Below are positions 45,758 through 54,292 of a stretch of DNA of 64,000 nt, piece by piece. The notes beneath the pieces were generated by a model. That model did no database searches, was not told the DNA's origin, and saw nothing but the letters and a program-made list of their open reading frames with translations. Each line of letters opens with the position of its first letter. The stretch's first letter is position 1. Location of the stretch: contig CBDAOL010000011.1 of assembly GCA_965198045.1 (NCBI GenBank), positions 1 through 64,000 on the forward strand, in the 5' to 3' direction. The DNA is from CBDDEC01 sp965198045. GTDB taxonomy: Bacteria; Chloroflexota; Dehalococcoidia; UBA2979. The position numbers were made by a program, and so were the translations under genes.

Positions 45758-46657
45758 TTACTCGAAGATCGAGGTGACAACCTCTTCGATCGAACGCTGG
45801 ACCTCAAAATCGTCGGTCAGGGCCCACACGATCGCTGTCTGGCAGGCGCGACGCGGCGAGACCCCGCCGCTGATCAGCTTACCGGCGTAGACGAGCAGAC
45901 GCGTCGATACGCCCTCGGCGAGTCCGTGCTCCTTGAGGTTCCGCACCTTCTCGGCCAGCTTCGCCAGTTCCTGCGCAATGTCGGCGTCGACGCCGGACTC
46001 GCGGGTGATGATCTGGGCTTCCAGGTCGCGCGGCGGGTAGTCGAACTCGATGGCGATGAAGCGCTGCCGTGTCGAGTGCTTGAGATCCTTCAGCGCCGAC
46101 TGGTAGCCGGGGTTGTAGGACATCACGAGCAGGAACCCGTCCGCGGCCTCCAATAGCTCGCCTCGCTTGTCGACAGGCAGCAGCCGTCGGTAGTCGGTCA
46201 GCGGGTGGATCAGGACGGTCGTGTCCTTGCGCGCCTCGACAATCTCGTCGAGGTAGCAGATCGCCCCAGCCTTCACCGCACGCGCGATCGGCCCGTCGAT
46301 CCAGCGGGTGTCGTCGCCCTCCAGGAGGTATCGGCCGACGAGGTCGGACGCGGTGAGGTCCTCGTGGCAGGCGACCGTGATCAGCGGGACGCCCTCCTCG
46401 TTCGTGTCGGAGCCCTCACTGTTGTGGAGACGCCACGACATGTACTCGACGAAGCGGGTCTTGCCGGAGCCAGTCGGCCCCTTGAGCAGCACCGGCACCT
46501 GGTCGGTGTACGCGGTCTCGAAGAGCTGGACCTCGTCGCTGATGGGCAGGTAGAAGGGCTCCTCCGTAAGACGGAAGTCTTCGACCTGCAGCTGCTGGAA
46601 CCCGGGAGCGTGTTGTGTCGCAGTCGTCAAGCTGTCCCCACCAATGCTGTCAGGCAC
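45758..46657 (-). CDS. CbbQ/NirQ/NorQ-type AAA+ ATPase
   Basis: A protein of 299 residues. Walker A KGPTGSGKT lies at 59-67, LITVACHEDLTASDLVGRYLLEGDDTRWIDGPIARAVKAGAICYLDEI covers the CbbQ-specific region and Walker B, and the C-terminal CbbQ domain follows (VSTRLLVYAGKLISGGVSPRRACQTAIVWALTDD). Such ATPases work as hexamers with a VWA partner to activate RuBisCO or respiratory reductases. It lies between coaE and the NorD-like gene on one strand, with a short gap to each. It should act with the 1085-residue partner. Confidence 0.88.
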   Translation of the reverse strand: MPDSIGGDSLTTATQHAPGFQQLQVEDFRLTEEPFYLPISDEVQLFETAYTDQVPVLLKGPTGSGKTRFVEYMSWRLHNSEGSDTNEEGVPLITVACHEDLTASDLVGRYLLEGDDTRWIDGPIARAVKAGAICYLDEIVEARKDTTVLIHPLTDYRRLLPVDKRGELLEAADGFLLVMSYNPGYQSALKDLKHSTRQRFIAIEFDYPPRDLEAQIITRESGVDADIAQELAKLAEKVRNLKEHGLAEGVSTRLLVYAGKLISGGVSPRRACQTAIVWALTDDFEVQRSIEEVVTSIFE

Positions 46658-46711
46658 GAGCCACCGGCTGGGAGTTGGGCCCGTAAGGGGGCATTGTCAC
46701 GCAGCGGCCTG

Positions 46712-47335
46712 CTACTTGCGAGCCGCTCCTGCCGGGATTCGCTTCTGTAGCGCCTTCCACTGACGTTCGATCCGCTTCTCGAACTTCTCGGGGTCGTCCG
46801 AGTTGTCGATCTTCACGTCGGAGCGCTCCGCGCGCTCCTTGTTGGTCATCTGCGCGTCGATGCGCACCAGGGCCTGCTCTTTCGTCAGGCCGTTGCGCGT
46901 GTGGAGGCGTTCGATGGCGGTCTTGAGCTTCGTGCTGATCGTCCACACCTCATCGCAGAGGTCCTCCCACGCCGCTTCGAACAGCACCGCCGCCTCGAGG
47001 ACCATGATGGCCTCCGGGTCTCGCGCTCGCGTGTCGGCGATTTCCTCGATCGCCATGCGCCGGATCTCCGGCCAGGAGATTGCGGTCAGGCGGTCCATCT
47101 CTTCCGGCGCGCCGAAGACTTTGCCACCGAGCACACGACGGTCGATCTGGCCTTCTGGCGTGACGATGTCGTGGCCGAAGGCGTTGACCACCTTCTCGAA
47201 CCCCTGTGTGCCCGGCTCGTACACCCGGTGGCCGAGCTTGTCAGCGTCGATGATGATCGCGCCGTGTGTCTGCAATAGCTGGGAGGCGGTCGACTTGCCC
47301 GAGGCAATGCCGCCGGTGAGACCGATGACGGTCAT
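46712..47335 (-). CDS. coaE: Dephospho-CoA kinase
   Basis: A protein of 207 residues that phosphorylates dephospho-CoA in the last step of CoA synthesis. IGLTGGIASGKSTASQLL is the P-loop; IIIDADKLGHRVYEPG, DRLTAISWPEIRRMAIEEI and VLEAAVLFEAAWEDLCDEVWTI are the CoaE core, and RIDAQMTNKERAERSDVKIDNS is the lid. AAGGAG lies six bases before the ATG. It heads an operon with the NorQ- and NorD-like genes, and it has its own recognisable promoter and a leader of about 225 nt. Confidence 0.93.
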   Translation of the reverse strand: MTVIGLTGGIASGKSTASQLLQTHGAIIIDADKLGHRVYEPGTQGFEKVVNAFGHDIVTPEGQIDRRVLGGKVFGAPEEMDRLTAISWPEIRRMAIEEIADTRARDPEAIMVLEAAVLFEAAWEDLCDEVWTISTKLKTAIERLHTRNGLTKEQALVRIDAQMTNKERAERSDVKIDNSDDPEKFEKRIERQWKALQKRIPAGAARK

Positions 47336-47434
47336 ACTCGCTCCTTGTTGAGGGATGTTGTGACCGAGGCAACGTCGATTCCCGCGCCGGCCGCCCCGTT
47401 CTGGCAGCAGCTGCAGCGTCGAGGTTCTCCGGAT

Positions 47435-47561
47435 GGCACTCGCTGGTCCACGTTGTCTCGGCGGATGCCCGGCTCCGGGCGTCGCCGCTGAGTGCCGTTC
47501 GCCCATTCGATACCCATGTGGGGTATCGCTCAGGCCCTCGGACCGAGGCCCCCCGCCTCGG
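47435..47561 (-). ncRNA. Structured 5' leader of coaE (unassigned)
   Basis: Three hairpins occur in the leader: GCCTCGG/CCGAGGC (7 bp, 47543-47561), CGATACCC/GGGTATCG (8 bp, 47508-47528), and a nested 62-nt element closed by GGCACTC (47435-47441) with GAGTGCC (47490-47496) that encloses GCGG/CCGC and GCCCGG/CCGGGC stems. I cannot match it to a known riboswitch. Confidence 0.4.
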
Positions 47562-47567
47562 AAAACG

Positions 47568-47596
47568 ATTGTAAAAGATCGCACGAACACGCGCAA
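47568..47596 (-). promoter_or_regulatory. coaE operon promoter
   Basis: On the minus strand TTGCGC (47591-47596), a 17-base spacer and TACAAT (47568-47573) form a sigma-70-like promoter in a locally AT-rich stretch; the start would be near 47561. Confidence 0.55.
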
Positions 47597-47687
47597 TCGA
47601 GGTTTCGCCAGTATTTGGGACTGAGCGCCCTTGAGCGGCCCGGAACGCCGCTGGTGGGCCGCGGAGATGACGTTCCGACGTGAGAAA

Positions 47688-47716
47688 GGCCGGGAGGGTT
47701 CTGCACCCTCCCGGCC
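47688..47716 (-). terminator. Terminator of the etf operon
   Basis: A 12-bp perfect stem (GGCCGGGAGGGT and ACCCTCCCGGCC, five-base loop) lies about 62 bases after the etfA stop and is followed on the minus strand by TTTCTC. Confidence 0.75.
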
Positions 47717-47777
47717 TCATGATTCCTACTGCTCAGCGCGCGCTGCCGCGGGCCGAGTTGCGGCCGACGCTACGGCC

Positions 47778-48746
47778 TCAGTCTAGAGCGTTCACGGCGT
47801 CGATCAGCGCCGGAACCACGGCCTTGTAGTCGCCCACGATGCCGAACTGTGCCGCCTCGAAGATATTGGCCTCCGGGTCGCGATTGATCGCCACGATCGT
47901 CTTCGAGCCGGAGCAGCCCGCCATGTGCTGGCTGGCGCCGGAGATGGCGATCGCGATGTAGAGGTCCGGGGTGACGACTTTGCCCGTCAGCCCCACCTGC
48001 TGGCTCGGCGGGTACCACTCAAGGTCGCAGGCAGCGCGGGAGGCGCCGACGGCGGCCTTATCGGTCCCGATCGCCGCCGCGAGCGCTTCGACGACCTCGA
48101 AGCCCTCCGGGCCGCCGAGGCCGCGGCCACCGGAGACGACGACGGTGGCGTCAGTGAGCTGCAGTCCCCCCGCCTCGATCGCCTGTCGCCCGGTGATCGA
48201 GGTGCGGGAGTCGCCCGCCGCCGGCAGCTCGACGGTCTCGCCGCCGCCGCCGCCGGTGGTGGGGTCCATCGACTTCGCGCGCACGGTGGCGATGGCCGGC
48301 GAGGAGGCGAAGGAGAACTCAGCCAGCGCGTTGCCGCCGTAGCACGGTCGCGTCGCGACGATTGAGCCGCCGTTGTCGGCGACGGACACGCAGTCCATGG
48401 CCGCGGCGCTGTTCGTGCGATAGGCCAGTCGTGGTCCAAGCTCGCGCCCGGCGACGGACTGCGCCATCAGCACGACGTCGGCGCCGCACTGCGCGACCGC
48501 CGCCTCGACGGCGGCAAGCCACTGGTCGCCCCGGAACTCGTCGTAGCCGGCGTCCGAGGAGACGTAGGCGGTGCTGGCGCCGCCGGCCTGGGCGGCTGCG
48601 GCCGCGCCGCCCGCCGTCGAGCCGAGCAGGGTCACGCTCACGCTGCCGCCATCGGCCAGACCCTGCGCGCCGCCCAGGAGCTCCAGTGTCGTCGAGGTGG
48701 GAGCGTCGCCGTCGAGCTCACCCACGACCAGGATGTTGTGTGCCAT
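47778..48746 (-). CDS. etfA: Electron transfer flavoprotein alpha subunit
   Basis: A protein of 322 residues. The C-terminal FAD-binding domain is clear: VVSGGRGLGGPEGFEVVEALAAAIG, VGASRAACDLEWYPPSQQVGLTGKVVTPDLYIAIAISGASQHMAGCSGSKTIVAINRDPEANIFEAAQFGIVGDY. The N-terminal domain is shorter on motifs but in line with EtfA. With EtfB it collects electrons from acyl-CoA dehydrogenases. It follows etfB by 47 bases, and the strong terminator behind it closes the operon. Confidence 0.94.
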   Translation of the reverse strand: MAHNILVVGELDGDAPTSTTLELLGGAQGLADGGSVSVTLLGSTAGGAAAAAQAGGASTAYVSSDAGYDEFRGDQWLAAVEAAVAQCGADVVLMAQSVAGRELGPRLAYRTNSAAAMDCVSVADNGGSIVATRPCYGGNALAEFSFASSPAIATVRAKSMDPTTGGGGGETVELPAAGDSRTSITGRQAIEAGGLQLTDATVVVSGGRGLGGPEGFEVVEALAAAIGTDKAAVGASRAACDLEWYPPSQQVGLTGKVVTPDLYIAIAISGASQHMAGCSGSKTIVAINRDPEANIFEAAQFGIVGDYKAVVPALIDAVNALD

Positions 48747-48793
48747 CGTTCGTTCCTTCGTGGGCCCCTGCGCGTCTCCCGGTGGGCGACGGG

Positions 48794-49600
48794 CTAGAGC
48801 ACCTTCTCCTCGCGGAGGCGAGCGGCGAGCTGCTTCGCCTGCTCCTCCGGGGTGTCGCCGTCCATGAGCTCAACGTTGCCTTCGCGCTCTGGGATGAACA
48901 GCCGCTCGAGCTTGAGTCGCGAGCCGGCAGCGCCGACCGTCGAGGGGTCGAGCTCCAGGTCGGCCGCGGACCACATGGTCACGGTCTTCTTCGCCGCCTG
49001 CATGATCTGCGGGAGCTTCGAGTAGCGGGGCTCGCCCAACTCGTTGGACACGGTCACGACCGCCGGCAGCGCTTGTGCGACCGTCTCGTAGCCGTCCGCG
49101 AGCACGCGCTGGACGGACATCGTGCCGTCCTCCAGGCTCACCTCCTTGGCGATGATCGAGCAGGGCCAGCCGAGGCCCTCGGCGATCAGCAGGCCCACCT
49201 GGCCCACGTCCCAGTCGGCCGACTGGCGGCCGCAGAACACGGCATCGACATCGCCGAGCTTGTTGATGGCCGCGGTCAAGACCGTGGCCGTGGTGTGCGA
49301 GTCGCCGCCCTCGAACGCTGCGTCTTCGAGCAAGACGCCCTCGTCGGCGCCCATGGCGAGCACCTGCTTGATGGCGGCGGCCGCCGACTCGGCGCCCATC
49401 GAGATCACGGTGATGCGGGTGTCGTCGCCTGCGGACTCCTTGATCTGGAGTGCCGCCTCGGCCGCGATCCCGTCGAACTGACTGAGGACCGGGGCGATGC
49501 CCTGTGCTGGGATGACCTCGTTGGCGCCCGGGTCAATCTTGAACGCCGAGGGTGGGGTCTCGGGGTCGGGAATCTGCTTCGCGCAGACCACGAAGTGCAT
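48794..49600 (-). CDS. etfB: Electron transfer flavoprotein beta subunit
   Basis: A protein of 268 residues. CAKQIPDPETPPSAFKIDPGANEVIP, ITVISMGAESAAAAIKQVLAMGADEGVLLED, FCGRQSADWDVGQVGLLIAEGLGWPC and AVVTVSNELGEPRYSKLPQIMQAAKK are EtfB core motifs, including the AMP-binding loop. The ATG at 49600 is preferred: GGAGG lies six bases before it, while an ATG at 49606 would directly abut that ribosome site. It sits between the EtfD-like gene and etfA. Confidence 0.94.
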   Translation of the reverse strand: MHFVVCAKQIPDPETPPSAFKIDPGANEVIPAQGIAPVLSQFDGIAAEAALQIKESAGDDTRITVISMGAESAAAAIKQVLAMGADEGVLLEDAAFEGGDSHTTATVLTAAINKLGDVDAVFCGRQSADWDVGQVGLLIAEGLGWPCSIIAKEVSLEDGTMSVQRVLADGYETVAQALPAVVTVSNELGEPRYSKLPQIMQAAKKTVTMWSAADLELDPSTVGAAGSRLKLERLFIPEREGNVELMDGDTPEEQAKQLAARLREEKVL

Positions 49601-49724
49601 ACTCATCCTCCATACCGGGGTCCCGAGTGGAGTGCCGGAGCCCCGCCGCGGCGCGTGGTCGGGTCGCTGCTGACCGCCCGCCGGTTGCCTATCTTGTGCG
49701 CTCGCGCCGTTAGCGTCTCGTGAC

Positions 49725-49744
49725 GAACGGCTCAGAACGGCTCA
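49725..49744. repeat. 10-bp tandem duplication at the 3' end of the EtfD-like gene
   Basis: GAACGGCTCA occurs twice in tandem. On the minus strand each copy carries TGA; the first is the gene's stop and the second falls in another frame. Confidence 0.6.
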
Positions 49745-52033
49745 GTCCGCCTCGACGGCCGCGCCGGCCACCGAGGCTGCGTCGTCGCCCTCCGCGCCGA
49801 ACACGGAGAGTTCCAGCAGCTCCGCGATGTCGAAGGGGCGCATGCGACCCTCCTCTTCGGGCTGCACGGCCGGAACGCCGTCCTCGAACATCTGGATGCA
49901 GAACGGGCAGTTGGAGATCACCTGGCTGGCGCCGGTGGCGACCGCCTCTTCCGTCCGCACGTGGTTCACGCGTCGCTCGCCGATCTCTTCCTGCCACATG
50001 TTGCCGCCGCCCGCGCCGCAGCAGAGGCCGATGCTCATGTTGCGCCGCATCTCGACCAGGTCCGCCCCCGGCACCATCTCGATCAGCTCGCGCGGCGCGT
50101 CGTACTGGCCGTTCATCCGACCGAGGTAGCACGAGTCGTGGTAGGCGACCTCCGTGTTGGCGTCGTTCGCCGCCACGCTGTGCGTGGGCTTGAGCGCCCC
50201 ATCCTTGACGGCGGAGTTCAGGAACTCGGTGTGGTGGAGAACCTCGAAGTGGCCCTCGAACTGCGGGTACTCGTTCTTGAACGTGTTGAAGCAGTGCGGG
50301 CAGTTCGTGATCACGCGCTGTACGTTCTTGCTCTTGAACGTCTCAATCAGCTGCTCGGCGAGGATCGCGTAGAGGTACTCGTTGCCCAGCCGGCGAGCCG
50401 GGTCGCCGTTGCAGGTCTCCTCCTGCCCGAGCACTCCGAACGACGCCCCCGATTCGCGGATCAGGCGGAACACGGCCTTCGTGATCGGCAGGTTGCGCTC
50501 GACGAGTGAGCCGGAGCAGCCCACCCAGTACAGGTACTCCTGCGTGCCGTCGAAGATCGGCACGTCGCCGAGCCCGTCCATCCACGTCGTCCGTTCGAGG
50601 GCGGTGCCGCGCCAGGGGTGGCCGCGCGTCTCGAGGTTCTCGAGCGCCTGCTGCGCCGTCGAGGGGATGCGTGCCTCGTTCATCACCAGGAAGCGGCGCA
50701 TGTCCACGATCGTCGGGACGTGCTCGATCATCACCGGGCACTCTTGCACGCAGGCGCCGCACGTGCGGCAGGCCCAGAGCGTCTCGTCCTTGATCACGTC
50801 GCCCACCATCGCCACCTCGGCGACGGCACGGCCATCGCCGTCCTCGTGCATGACGCGCTGGATCTCCGGACCGACATCCGCGAGGTGGGCCTTGAGGTCC
50901 TGGATCAGGTGCATCGGCGACAGCGGCTGCCCGGCGATGTTGGCCGGGCAGACCTCGGTGCAACGCCCGCAGCGGACGCAGGCGTCGAGTTCGAACAGCT
51001 GCTTCCAGGTGAAGTCCTGGATGTGGCCAACGCCGAAGACTTCGAGCTCCTCGAAGTTCCCGATCGGCTCGAGGCGGCCCGGGGAATCGGTGCGCAGCAG
51101 GAAGGCGTTCACCGGCGCGAAGATCAGGTGGTCGAGCCGGGTGAACACGATCAGCCCGAGCCAGCCGAAGGCGAGCGAAATGTGCGTCCACCAACCCCAG
51201 GTGTGGAGCGACAGCACCTGCCCGTCCGTGAAGTCGAAGACCTCGATGAACTGAGCGATGCCGTACGAGACGAACGAGAACGGCGCCCAGTCCTCGGCGA
51301 CATCGACATTCAGCTCCGTCACGTTGATGCGCGCGCTCTCGACGAGGAACCCGGAGAGCAGCACCAGCCCGAGCCCCCAGATGATCGCGTGGTCCTCGAG
51401 GCGCTCGTCCCAGCGGATGCGGTGGAAGTCGGAGAAGTAGCGGCGATAGAGGGCCATGCCCACGCCGATCAGGCCGATCAGGCCGAACAGGTCGCCATAG
51501 AACGAGAAGAACAGGTAGTAGTCGCCGTTGAGGAACTCGAGCGCCGTGTCGTCCTCGATCGCCACCTGCGCCGTCACCAGCGTGAGCACCACGATCGAGG
51601 AGAGGATGCACCAATGCATGATGCCGGCGTAGCGGTCGCGCCGGACCTTGTCCTGTGCGAGGCCGAGGCGCGCCGTGTTGCGCAAGCGCTGCGGCAGGTC
51701 GCGCAGCAGGCCCGGCGTCGGTTGGCCGATCATCCAGAGGCTGGCGTGTCGCACCATGCCGTAGACGAGCAGCCCGACGAGTGCGGCCATGAAGAGGTAG
51801 ACCGCCCACGGCTGTGCCACGTTGAAGAACGACTCGCGGCCCGCGATCTCGCCGCGCGCGGCGCTGGCACTGCCGAACAGCCCGACCCCGGCGATGCCGA
51901 CGGCCGGTGTCCACCACGCGCCGAGGAGCCTCGACGCCCCGCTGGGGCTGTTCGTCGAGGTCAGCGCGATGGGATCGGATGCAGCGGCGGCAGGTGCAGG
52001 CGCTTCGCGGGTGTCAGGCGTCTGCGACGACAT
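49742..52033 (-). CDS. EtfD-like membrane iron-sulfur oxidoreductase
   Basis: A protein of 763 residues. Residues 40-310 contain six or more membrane helices of a NarI-like cytochrome-b-type domain with several His. Two ferredoxin motifs follow (CVRCGRCTEVCP at 352-363 and CRTCGACVQECP at 422-433), and then two HdrD-type CCG modules (VGCSGS, ETCNGDPARR, TNCPHCFNTFKNEYP, HDSCYLGRMNGQYDAPRE, GLCCGAGGGNMW, SNCPFC). This is the layout of mycobacterial EtfD (Rv0338c), which passes electrons from EtfBA to menaquinone during fatty-acid oxidation. It lies directly upstream of etfB and etfA on the same strand. The ATG at 52033 has GGAG five bases upstream. Confidence 0.85.
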   Translation of the reverse strand: MSSQTPDTREAPAPAAAASDPIALTSTNSPSGASRLLGAWWTPAVGIAGVGLFGSASAARGEIAGRESFFNVAQPWAVYLFMAALVGLLVYGMVRHASLWMIGQPTPGLLRDLPQRLRNTARLGLAQDKVRRDRYAGIMHWCILSSIVVLTLVTAQVAIEDDTALEFLNGDYYLFFSFYGDLFGLIGLIGVGMALYRRYFSDFHRIRWDERLEDHAIIWGLGLVLLSGFLVESARINVTELNVDVAEDWAPFSFVSYGIAQFIEVFDFTDGQVLSLHTWGWWTHISLAFGWLGLIVFTRLDHLIFAPVNAFLLRTDSPGRLEPIGNFEELEVFGVGHIQDFTWKQLFELDACVRCGRCTEVCPANIAGQPLSPMHLIQDLKAHLADVGPEIQRVMHEDGDGRAVAEVAMVGDVIKDETLWACRTCGACVQECPVMIEHVPTIVDMRRFLVMNEARIPSTAQQALENLETRGHPWRGTALERTTWMDGLGDVPIFDGTQEYLYWVGCSGSLVERNLPITKAVFRLIRESGASFGVLGQEETCNGDPARRLGNEYLYAILAEQLIETFKSKNVQRVITNCPHCFNTFKNEYPQFEGHFEVLHHTEFLNSAVKDGALKPTHSVAANDANTEVAYHDSCYLGRMNGQYDAPRELIEMVPGADLVEMRRNMSIGLCCGAGGGNMWQEEIGERRVNHVRTEEAVATGASQVISNCPFCIQMFEDGVPAVQPEEEGRMRPFDIAELLELSVFGAEGDDAASVAGAAVEAD

Positions 52034-52100
52034 CAACGCTCCGCTCTCTCACCGCCGCGAACGCTCCCGCGTACACGCGCCGGCGTGCTCGAACAGTCGC

Positions 52101-53678
52101 CTAGCCGGCGGCTGCCGCGCCGAACTGCTCGCGCAGGTCGGTCTTCAGAATCTTGCCCAGGTGGTTGCGCGGCAGCTCGTCGGTCCAGGCGTAGTACGCC
52201 GGCGCCTTGTACGAGGCGAGGCGCGACTTCACGTAGTCGGTGAGGTCGTCCTCACTCGCCTGCACGTCCTCGGCTGCGACCATCACGGCCTTGACGACCT
52301 CGCCCCATTCGTTGTCCGGCACGCCGATCACCGCCGCCTCCGCGACGGCCGGATGATCCTCCAGGACCTGCTCGATCTCCGCCGGCGCGATGTTCTCGCC
52401 GCCGCGGATGATCATGTCCTTGATGCGCCCGGTGATGAAGAGGTAGCCGTCATCGTCCAGGTGCCCGACATCGCCCGTGTGCAGCCAGCCCTCCGCCAGC
52501 GCCTCGGTCGTGTCGTCCTCGCGCTTGTGGTAGCCCTTCATCACGCGGTCGCCGCGGATGCAGATCTCACCGTCCTCGCCGGACGACAGGATGCGGCCGT
52601 CGGGCGCGCGGATACCGATGTCCACATCGGGCATCGGGCGGCCCACCGAGCGCAGCCGGTGCAGCTTCGTCTCGTTCTCCTCGGGCGTGCCGTCGAGGCG
52701 GTGGTCGTCCGGCCCAAGGAAGGTCATCGAGCCAGTGGCCTCGGTCTGGCCGTAGGCGTTCATCAGCCCGACGTTGTGGGCGTGCGGAGCGAAGACATCC
52801 ACGGCGTGACGCACGACCTCGTAGGGCATCGGCGCGGCGCCGTAGGTGATGAGCTCGAGCTTCGAGAGGTCCCGAGCGTCGATGCCGTCGCTCTCCTGGA
52901 TGCGCTTCAGCATCGTCGGCACGACGAAGGCGTGGGTCACGCCGCGCTGCTCGACGAGGTCGAGCCATTCGCCCGGATCGAACGCGGGCATGATCGCCAG
53001 CTGACGGCCGGAGAAGATCGCGCTCATCATCGTGGTCGCGCCGGCGATGTGGTAGAAACCGACGCTCACGGCCACGACCTGCTGGTCTGAGACGGGGTCG
53101 GCTGGCCCCTGTGTGTTCACGACCAGTGCCGTCAGCGCCCGGTAGGAGAGCACGACGCCCTTGGGCAGCGATGTGGTGCCCGAGGTGTAGATGATCAGCG
53201 TCGCGTCGTCATCATCGATCTTGACAAAGACCGGGATGTCCTCGCCGCGGGCCCGCAGACCCTCGACGCTCTCGTTGCCGTCGTGCTCAAAGCCGATCGT
53301 GCAGACGTGCTGCAGGCTCGGCAGGTCGCTGGCGATCCCCTCGAAGAGCGACCAGTAGCGCTCGGAGACGAAGAGCACGCTGATGTCGGCGGAGTCGACC
53401 ATGTACTGCAGCTCTTCCGGCTTCGCGCGGAAGTTGAGCGGCACGTACGTGGCGCCGAGAGCAGCGGTCGAGTAATACAGCTCGACCATGTCGGTCGAGT
53501 TGACGGCCATCACGCCCACGTTCTGCCCGCGGCTGACACCGAGCGCCTGAAGCGACTGCGCGAGGCGGTTCACCCGCGACTGCAACTCCAGGTACGTGAT
53601 CTCGTGCCCAGCCTCGGAGAGGGCGATGCGATCAGGGACGATCGCGGCGCTGATCGTCAGAAATTCGGCCGTGTTCAT
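52101..53678 (-). CDS. Acyl-CoA synthetase (AMP-forming, fatty-acid-CoA ligase type)
   Basis: A protein of 525 residues of the adenylate-forming family. The P-loop TLIIYTSGTTSLPKGVVLS lies near 165-180, AYGQTEATGSMTFLGPDD near 315 is the substrate-side motif, and GWLHTGDVGHLDDDGYLFITGRIKDMIIRGGENIAPAEIE is the hinge and C-terminal domain. The catalytic Lys lies in PRNHLGKILKTDLR. It would activate a fatty or aryl acid to its CoA thioester; chain length is unknown. GGAGA precedes the ATG. It is upstream of the EtfD-like operon on the same strand. Confidence 0.9.
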   Translation of the reverse strand: MNTAEFLTISAAIVPDRIALSEAGHEITYLELQSRVNRLAQSLQALGVSRGQNVGVMAVNSTDMVELYYSTAALGATYVPLNFRAKPEELQYMVDSADISVLFVSERYWSLFEGIASDLPSLQHVCTIGFEHDGNESVEGLRARGEDIPVFVKIDDDDATLIIYTSGTTSLPKGVVLSYRALTALVVNTQGPADPVSDQQVVAVSVGFYHIAGATTMMSAIFSGRQLAIMPAFDPGEWLDLVEQRGVTHAFVVPTMLKRIQESDGIDARDLSKLELITYGAAPMPYEVVRHAVDVFAPHAHNVGLMNAYGQTEATGSMTFLGPDDHRLDGTPEENETKLHRLRSVGRPMPDVDIGIRAPDGRILSSGEDGEICIRGDRVMKGYHKREDDTTEALAEGWLHTGDVGHLDDDGYLFITGRIKDMIIRGGENIAPAEIEQVLEDHPAVAEAAVIGVPDNEWGEVVKAVMVAAEDVQASEDDLTDYVKSRLASYKAPAYYAWTDELPRNHLGKILKTDLREQFGAAAAG

Positions 53679-53784
53679 GCGGTCTCCATCGTGAGCCGCG
53701 CCATCATAGGCAATGGGTTTCTACCACGCCAGACGGCCGCCGAGCTGTCGCCAGCAGCCCGATCGAGGCCCGGAGCGGCGTCAC

Positions 53785-54288
53785 TTAGCGCTCGCCGAGC
53801 GGATGGTTGATCAGCTCGACACTGACGTGCAGTTTTCCGTCCGCGCCCGGCACGAACGTGACCTTCGGTGTTCGTAACGGCTCGTTCGTGCCGCTGATCG
53901 CGTTCCCCTCGACCGACCACACCGCGCCGCTGCAGGGGTCCTCGAAGGCGCCGGTGAGCGAGCCTGGGTTGCGCGCCAGGCCGCGACGGTCACCGGGCAG
54001 CCACCGCACACTGCAGCCGCTCGACTCGACACGCCCGTCCAAGGCGCGCACGACGCCGTTGTCGAGGCCGTAGATGTAGAGGTCGATCTCCGGAAAGGCG
54101 TTCACCTGCCGGATCTCGAAGTCCTCGATCGGCCCGGCGTCGTAGTGCACGACCGTGATGTCCGGGTTGGCGAAGAAGATGCCCCAGAGCACGGTCGCCA
54201 CGCCGAGGGCTGAGACGATCATCAGCATCGCCGGGCCGGTACCTCCCGGCAGACGCCAGCGGGGCAGCCGTTCGAGGAGTTGCGTCAC
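53785..54288 (-). CDS. Membrane-anchored Rieske-like protein lacking His ligands
   Basis: A protein of 167 residues with one N-terminal membrane helix (about 20-41). The soluble part follows the Rieske order: GVVRALDGRVESSGCSVRWLPG, then GAFEDPCSGAVWSVEGNAISGTNEPLRTPKV. In true Rieske proteins the two ligand boxes are C-x-H and C-x-x-H; here Cys remain (92 and 119) but both His are missing (GCSV, PCSGA). It therefore cannot hold a normal [2Fe-2S] cluster, unless another ligand is used. The GTG at 54288 gives a start just after the crotonase stop. The assignment rests on motif order and is tentative. Confidence 0.5.
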   Translation of the reverse strand: MTQLLERLPRWRLPGGTGPAMLMIVSALGVATVLWGIFFANPDITVVHYDAGPIEDFEIRQVNAFPEIDLYIYGLDNGVVRALDGRVESSGCSVRWLPGDRRGLARNPGSLTGAFEDPCSGAVWSVEGNAISGTNEPLRTPKVTFVPGADGKLHVSVELINHPLGER

Positions 54289-54292
54289 GTCG

